Both the position numbers and the translations under genes were made by a program. Shown here piece after piece: positions 6,316 through 10,000 of a DNA stretch of 10,000 nt (position 1 is its first letter; each line of letters starts with the position of its first letter). This DNA is from Zymomonas sp. (GTDB taxonomy: Bacteria; Pseudomonadota; Alphaproteobacteria; Sphingomonadales; Sphingomonadaceae), in the NCBI RefSeq assembly GCF_020216885.1, contig NZ_JAIWON010000010.1, forward strand, positions 1 through 10,000, read 5' to 3'. The notes beneath the pieces are model-generated. The model did not search any database. It was not told the origin of the DNA and saw nothing but the letters and a program-made list of their open reading frames with translations.

Positions 6316-6750
6316 TCACTTTTCCTTTAACGCTTTTTCATAGGCTACCGTTTTTTCCCGCCACCCTAATTTTGCCAAAGGCCGCCGCCATCCTGTCCGG
6401 CCATAGGCTCTGACCGCGATACAGCCGATTTCTTGGGCTGAACGGGCAATGGTTTCAGATAAATCAGACAGCCAAAACTCGAAATCACGACCACCCACCA
6501 GATAGATTTCGGCAATGTCCCCTTCACGACTGGCAGCAATGCGGGTCACGGCGGCGGCATAAAGAATATCGCGTTTTTTAATGGCTGAATCCGACTGTAA
6601 AACCGCCCATAATTGTAATTGGCCATCTTCCAGTTCAGGCAAGATATCTGCCCAATCCTCATCCGAGCGTTGTAAAGCCGGTTCTAAAAAATCACGGGCA
6701 GCAGGCCATCCTGCCCATTCCAAAGGATGGGCAATCATACCAATTTCCAT
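6316..6750 (-). CDS. GNAT-like phage virion protein (144 aa)
   Basis: The sequence has the order and spacing of a small GNAT (acetyltransferase) fold: a helical start (WPAARDFLEPALQRS), strands around LQLWAVLQS and ILYAAAVTRIA, a central AEIYLVGGRDFEFWLSDLSE, then helix and strand (IARSAQEIGCIAVRAYGR). It ends TGWRRPLAKLGWREKTVAYEK, the closing GW....Y.K pattern of GNATs. The acetyl-CoA loop (Q/RxxGxG/A) is not obvious, so catalysis is doubtful. Related small proteins occur near tail and internal virion genes of podoviruses (T7 gp13 has been compared with this fold), so a structural or assembly role is likely. I chose ATG 6750, with GGATAAG upstream, over the TTG at 6786, which has no ribosome site. 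It directly abuts the next gene. Confidence 0.75.
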   Translation of the reverse strand: MEIGMIAHPLEWAGWPAARDFLEPALQRSDEDWADILPELEDGQLQLWAVLQSDSAIKKRDILYAAAVTRIAASREGDIAEIYLVGGRDFEFWLSDLSETIARSAQEIGCIAVRAYGRTGWRRPLAKLGWREKTVAYEKALKEK

Positions 6751-6798
6751 TTTTCGCTTATCCGTTTTAAAAAATAACCAGCTCAAAAGTGGCGCGAT

Positions 6799-7047
6799 TT
6801 ATTCCCATAAATTTTGCCATTTAGAGCCATCCCACATCATCGCTTTTTGACTGCTTTTGTTGAAGAACCACTGTCCTTCTTGGGGATTATCCGGCGTGCT
6901 GTCACTGACAGGAATCGGGCAATGATAACGGCCATCCATCAGACGTGATTGCTGTTCAGCGTTGGCCATCAAATTGTTGACGGCCATTGCCGCCCGCCGC
7001 ATCCAATCCGCGACAGAGGTTGCGGCAATCGGTAAACGCAGCATCAT
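6799..7047 (-). CDS. Small phage neck/tail protein (82 aa), function unknown
   Basis: The N-terminal half is an amphipathic helix (SVADWMRRAAMAVNNLMANA), a pattern frequent in small proteins encoded just after tail genes of short-tailed phages. The C-terminal half is beta-rich with a GQWFFNKSSQKAMMWDGSKW motif, reminiscent of the 'G.wf.....wdGs.W' units on phage tail proteins. The gene starts at ATG 7047, overlapping the stop of the nozzle gene (ATGATG around TGA), with GGAGAAGGG just upstream. ATG 7044 is an almost equivalent alternative. The longer frame up to 7074 has no reason to be used. A structural role as a minor tail or nozzle-associated protein is inferred from context. Confidence 0.75.
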   Translation of the reverse strand: MMLRLPIAATSVADWMRRAAMAVNNLMANAEQQSRLMDGRYHCPIPVSDSTPDNPQEGQWFFNKSSQKAMMWDGSKWQNLWE

Positions 7048-8465
7048 CGCCCTTCTCCGGCAACAATATCCCAATCAAATCCTTGGATAAAAGACCAAGC
7101 CGCACCATCTTCGATGTCTAAATGCAGCGCACAATAACGGTTATTGACCCGCAACGGTATTCGACCGGATAAAGTGATATCGCGAACGACCCGACCAGAG
7201 GACGGATCACCTAAACGATGACTGCCTTCGATTGTGAGGCTAGCTTTTTCGGTTAAATCGCCCAATATTCTTGCAGATCGTATCCGGCTGTGATTACCGC
7301 CATCGGCGCTAAAAAATCCGGTCTGGAAACAAGCTGGTAAATTCTCGCCATCCAAAATCCCGAAATCATTCGACTGCCCGACAAAAATGAACAAAGGGTC
7401 GCCGCCAGAAAAACGGGGATCATCAAGACTATAGGGCATAGAATCTAGCCCGTCAGGATAAAGTCTATTAAGCGCTTCCAAGGTAGTATTAGCGGTAAAT
7501 CCCGAAAACATACCAATGGCATCAATATCCAGACGGCTCCAACGGTCTATTGCCCAATTATAAATCAAAACCATTGAAGGATTACCGGGCATCAACCAAG
7601 CAACCATATGCTGTCTTGGGTCAATAGCTGCCGTCATCTGATCTAAGCTGTCTCTTGGCCAGCTTTCAAAAAAACTCCGGTCAACCCGTTCATTACCAAT
7701 CGGTGTGACAGAAACGCCGTCTGTCATCATGAAACCCCGATCAGACAGAAAGAAAACCTGATGCCCCGCCTGTGCTATTGACCCCGATGCGATTGCTCCG
7801 ATATTGGCGCTGATCTCATCAAACTGCCAGATATAGCTATCGCCGGTATAGGTCATACGGACAATGCGGGAGCGCTGGATAATAATTCCATATTCGCCGC
7901 CCACAATCCCCATAATATCACCGCCAGTTAGCATTGGTTGATAACCAGCCTGATTAGTCCCGATGACATTACTGTTTTCGTTATTAAAACCCGACCATTG
8001 GATCAGATTTTTCTGGGCAGAAGCGCGGCCATAAACCACAAAATCCCGAATAGTCGTCACCATTTCAGCCGTCGGGGCATCCGGTATCTTATCGGCCTTT
8101 CCAGTCAGGATATCTATTTTTCGGGTAGCACTGCCGTTAACGGCAATAATGCGATCCCCGAATTGGGTGAAATGCCACCGTCCATAAGCAGGTAAGGCCG
8201 TGTCCAAGGATTCCCAATCGCCGGAAACATAGCGGTAAAGACTATCTTTGGTGCCAGCGATCAATAAAGTCGAACCATCTGACCCTAAAAAAGCCGCCGC
8301 ACCCATAAAAATATCTGGCAACGCCGCCGCAAAAGGCTTGAAGCCTCCGACAGGACGATATCCATGTGTCGTAGCATAGGCATTGCTCAAATGGCGCAGT
8401 GATCCACTCATATACGGTGGTTGATCGGGTTCATAAGCCCCGAATAAAAGACGCTGATTTACCAT
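7044..8465 (-). CDS. Tail nozzle / DNA-stabilisation-type protein (473 aa)
   Basis: The length, position after the adaptor and overall make-up fit the propeller-like tail proteins that form the nozzle of short-tailed phages (P22 gp10 is 472 residues; SU10 has an analogous nozzle). The visible repeats are beta-hairpin blades: GSTLLIAGTKDSLYRYVSGD, RWHFTQFGDRIIAVNGSA, IRDFVVYGRASAQKNLIQWS, HQVFFLSDRGFMMTDG. The C-terminal 100 residues form a beta-sandwich-like end (SLTIEGSHRLGDPSSGRVV). The function would be to extend the tail channel and close the packaged genome in. ATG 8465 has an excellent ribosome site (GAGGGG, spacing seven), and the start overlaps the adaptor stop by seven bases. It could instead be another tail tube protein; no direct sequence identity to P22 gp10 is claimed. 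Confidence 0.8.
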   Translation of the reverse strand: MVNQRLLFGAYEPDQPPYMSGSLRHLSNAYATTHGYRPVGGFKPFAAALPDIFMGAAAFLGSDGSTLLIAGTKDSLYRYVSGDWESLDTALPAYGRWHFTQFGDRIIAVNGSATRKIDILTGKADKIPDAPTAEMVTTIRDFVVYGRASAQKNLIQWSGFNNENSNVIGTNQAGYQPMLTGGDIMGIVGGEYGIIIQRSRIVRMTYTGDSYIWQFDEISANIGAIASGSIAQAGHQVFFLSDRGFMMTDGVSVTPIGNERVDRSFFESWPRDSLDQMTAAIDPRQHMVAWLMPGNPSMVLIYNWAIDRWSRLDIDAIGMFSGFTANTTLEALNRLYPDGLDSMPYSLDDPRFSGGDPLFIFVGQSNDFGILDGENLPACFQTGFFSADGGNHSRIRSARILGDLTEKASLTIEGSHRLGDPSSGRVVRDITLSGRIPLRVNNRYCALHLDIEDGAAWSFIQGFDWDIVAGEGR

Positions 8466-9118
8466 CTGTAAGCCCCCCTCACCGCTTCCGTGATGGGCGA
8501 AGCTACAACTAAGGGGCTATCGGCATAACGCTTGCGCAGTCCCGCTTTATTTAACTCGCCCAAGGCTTCATCCAGCGCCGATTTGATGACCGGCAGACGG
8601 CTGTCATTCCATCCGAAAAACTCCGCCTGTAATAGCGAACCGAATAAATAGATATCAGGATGGGATGCCAACAGCCAGTTGCTCTGGCGGTTCAAGGACA
8701 AAGACGGCAAAGCCGCACGATAAACCAGCGAAAAAGCTGTCTCTTTTTCAAGAAGGGGTGATATCCATAATTGCCCTGCCATCAAGGTGAAAACAGATTT
8801 ATTATGGTGTTTGGCCTGCTGAAAAACTTCTGGCGACACCTGTAAAAAAACCCGATCGCGACGGCTCCCCACAGGATAAAGCAGGCGCAAGGTCTCGAAA
8901 TCATCTGGCAAAGCCACAGGGCAACCTGCCGCCACCGTTATTTCAGTTTCCAATTCGGGATTAGTCAATAAGCGTCGAAAACGGGCTTCGGCCAATTGCA
9001 CGAAATAAGGAATTTCATCAGCCAGATCATCGCGTTCCAACCATAAGGCAATCGCCTTTAACAGGCCATCGTAACGGGTGAGACTGTCCAGATTTTGGGC
9101 ATCAATAAAAAGAGCCAT
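8459..9118 (-). CDS. Head-tail adaptor protein (SU10/P22 gp4-like), 219 aa
   Basis: The opening (YDGLLKAIALWLERDDLAD, then IPYFVQLAEARFRRLL) matches the start of the phage adaptor family, in which a helical pair (ALWL.RDDL...IP.F..LAE.R..R.L) docks under the portal. Residues 55-140 contain beta-rich segments (AAGCPVALPDDFETLRLLY, AGQLWISPLLEKETAFSLVY) and the C terminus returns to helices (DEALGELNKAGLRKRYAD). Twelve copies would link the portal ring to the nozzle. Gene order supports this: capsid, unknown, adaptor, nozzle. ATG 9118 has only a weak GAGC ribosome site, nine bases downstream of the previous stop, so it may depend on coupling. The stop lies inside the next start region. Confidence 0.85.
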   Translation of the reverse strand: MALFIDAQNLDSLTRYDGLLKAIALWLERDDLADEIPYFVQLAEARFRRLLTNPELETEITVAAGCPVALPDDFETLRLLYPVGSRRDRVFLQVSPEVFQQAKHHNKSVFTLMAGQLWISPLLEKETAFSLVYRAALPSLSLNRQSNWLLASHPDIYLFGSLLQAEFFGWNDSRLPVIKSALDEALGELNKAGLRKRYADSPLVVASPITEAVRGAYRW

Positions 9119-9127
9119 CGACCATGC

Positions 9128-9451
9128 TCACATAATAAAATGATTAACGCGCAAATAGCGGTAATCAGGATGATTGAGTAAACGGCGAACGGCAGGCGCG
9201 TGATTTTTGTCCCAATATCGGACACCATATTTTACCAGCCATTCCATCAGAACGACGGCTGGAACATGGGCGGCGTGCCACATCGAAGAACGCCGATCGA
9301 AATCTTCATTTTGTGCCTGTTTATTGGCTTCTAAAGCCGCAGAGCAATCCTGTTCATAGCGGATATGCCAACTGCCGTGATTATCTTCCGAAGAGGAAAA
9401 CCAACTTTTAAGCCCCGTCACCGGATTATAGGATAGCAAGCGTTCAGCCAT
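9128..9451 (-). CDS. Conserved-type phage protein between capsid and adaptor (107 aa), unknown
   Basis: Not assigned to a family. The protein begins MAERLLSYNPVTGLKSWFSS and contains a helical centre (QDCSAALEANKQAQNEDFD), a helix with WHAAHVPAVVLMEWLVKYG, and a basic, aromatic end (RRLLNHPDYRYLRV). Similar short proteins with an N-terminal 'YN..TG....W' phrase often lie after the capsid gene in related phages, so a capsid-binding or completion role is possible but unproven. ATG 9451 is preceded by AAGGTG at five bases. The in-frame TTG at 9472 is rejected because this ribosome site lies within the coding sequence it would imply. The stop precedes the adaptor start by nine bases. Confidence 0.8.
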   Translation of the reverse strand: MAERLLSYNPVTGLKSWFSSSEDNHGSWHIRYEQDCSAALEANKQAQNEDFDRRSSMWHAAHVPAVVLMEWLVKYGVRYWDKNHAPAVRRLLNHPDYRYLRVNHFIM

Positions 9452-9539
9452 TATCACCTTTCCGAATATCAAAGCCGAATTTCAGAGCCAGCCCATTTTT
9501 TTGTTGTAAGGACACAGCCAAGGCAGAAGAAAAAGCCAT
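9444..9539 (-). CDS. Possible small protein between capsid and 107-aa gene (31 aa)
   Basis: ATG 9539 opens a 31-codon frame (MAFSSALAVSLQQKNGLALK, then FGFDIRKGDNG), ending at TGA 9444-9446 inside the start of the 107-residue gene. AAGGG sits eight bases upstream, and the eight-base overlap with the next start is typical of coupling. The same frame extends to ATG 9590 (48 residues), but there GGGAGG touches the ATG with no spacing, so I prefer 9539. It fills the only gap of size in the neck operon. Against it: the peptide is very short and has no recognisable fold. Confidence 0.3.
   Translation of the reverse strand: MAFSSALAVSLQQKNGLALKFGFDIRKGDNG
9455..9460 (-). promoter_or_regulatory. Ribosome binding site fixing the start at 9451
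   Basis: AAGGTG five bases before ATG 9451 is the best ribosome site near this gene. It decides for the 107-residue form over the 114-residue TTG-started form. Confidence 0.65.
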
Positions 9540-9607
9540 GGAATATTCCCTTTCCGAATTTTCACGGGAAGATGCCTTGCAAGAAGACATCCTCCCGATC
9601 ACGAAAA

Positions 9608-10000
9608 TCAGGCAGCGCTTAAATCTGCTAGAACACCGGATGCCGCTTCGTTATGGCAGCGCAAGGCAATTTCAGTATAAAGGGCATCACGGTCAGCCAG
9701 CCCTGTTGTTGCCAAAGACCGTTTCTGAATCGGATCCAAGGTCGCAACCGACCAATATTCAGGGTCAATGACCAAAGCGCTGCTATTGTCGCAAAAACGA
9801 TCAGGTACAAACTGGACTTCGCCGACATCAGAAACATAGATATCTGCACCGGCAATAATGCGCGCTTTCTGATCGCCTGTATCGCGCCGGTTAGAAGCTA
9901 AACCCGGAAAGGCTGCCGCCGTCTGTTTCAGTTTCAAAGAGGTAATCACCATATTTGGCTGACCACCACTGACCCAAATATCGCCCAACACTTCTTTTAA
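9608..10000 (-). CDS. Major capsid protein, DUF5309 / SU10-type, C-terminal part
   Basis: The frame is open to the right edge, so this is the C-terminal part of a longer gene (131 codons visible). A GTG at 9989-9991 is an internal codon, since LKE precedes it in frame. The phrases IWVSGGQPNMV, RIIAGADIYVSDVGEVQFVP, ALVIDPEYWSVATLDPIQ, SLATTGLADRDALYTEIALR and CHNEAASGVLADL are the hallmark end of the DUF5309 capsid family. These proteins adopt the HK97 fold and form the icosahedral shell. The upstream part (N-arm, E-loop, P-domain) must lie beyond 10000. The gene heads the visible operon, followed 17-68 bases later by small genes. Related capsids occur in SU10-like podoviruses and in several sipho-like phages of Alphaproteobacteria. 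Confidence 0.9.
   Translation of the reverse strand, partial: LKEVLGDIWVSGGQPNMVITSLKLKQTAAAFPGLASNRRDTGDQKARIIAGADIYVSDVGEVQFVPDRFCDNSSALVIDPEYWSVATLDPIQKRSLATTGLADRDALYTEIALRCHNEAASGVLADLSAA

Noticed and set aside
9538..9901. Plus-strand ORFs opposite the capsid gene and the minus-strand frame 9628-9855
   Set aside because: They overlap the DUF5309 capsid coding frame, which carries family-specific motifs.
1..10000. Defence system, CRISPR, diversity-generating retroelement, tRNA or insertion sequence
   Set aside because: No direct-repeat array, reverse transcriptase, template/variable repeat pair, cloverleaf or transposase was seen; the gene content is virion structure only.

Overview
The window is a late, virion-structure module of a tailed phage or prophage. 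All confident genes lie on the minus strand and read from right (position 10000) to left. They are packed head to tail with 4-8 bp overlaps or gaps of a few to about 50 bases, as in one or two long late operons. Base composition is moderate and slightly AT-leaning, start sites often carry GGAG/AAGG-type ribosome sites, and the protein families resemble those of phages of Alphaproteobacteria (sphingomonads). A lower-GC sphingomonad such as Zymomonas would fit, but this host guess is an inference from style, not a proof.

Head and neck (10000 down to about 7044): the C-terminal 131 codons of a DUF5309 / SU10-type major capsid protein, a possible tiny ORF, a 107-residue unknown, a 219-residue head-tail adaptor of the SU10/P22-gp4 kind, and a 473-residue propeller-like protein that I read as the tail nozzle/stabilisation protein (P22 gp10 role). 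This set points to a short-tailed (podovirus-like) particle. DNA-ejection block (7047 down to 4957): an 82-residue small protein, a 144-residue GNAT-like virion protein, and two proteins of 223 and 224 residues rich in Asn/Gln that are probably internal virion (ejection) proteins.

An AT-rich spacer without a gene (4778-4956), with two weak hairpins facing the leftward transcript, separates this core from the host-recognition cassette. That cassette holds a 122-residue tail-fibre N-terminal-type protein, a 148-residue Ig-like protein, a 133-residue spike-base-type protein, a 333-residue fibre ending in a self-cleaving peptidase S74 chaperone, and finally the largest gene in the window. This last gene is an uninterrupted frame from ATG at 2549 to the left edge (849 complete codons, no stop) and is easily missed because it has no stop inside the window. 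Its sequence suggests a carbohydrate-active enzyme: helical, aromatic-rich ends flanking a beta-rich central part. It is the best candidate for something undescribed, probably a surface-polysaccharide depolymerase.

I see no tRNA, rRNA, CRISPR array, insertion sequence, integrase or attachment site. Whether this is an integrated prophage or a free phage cannot be decided from these bases.
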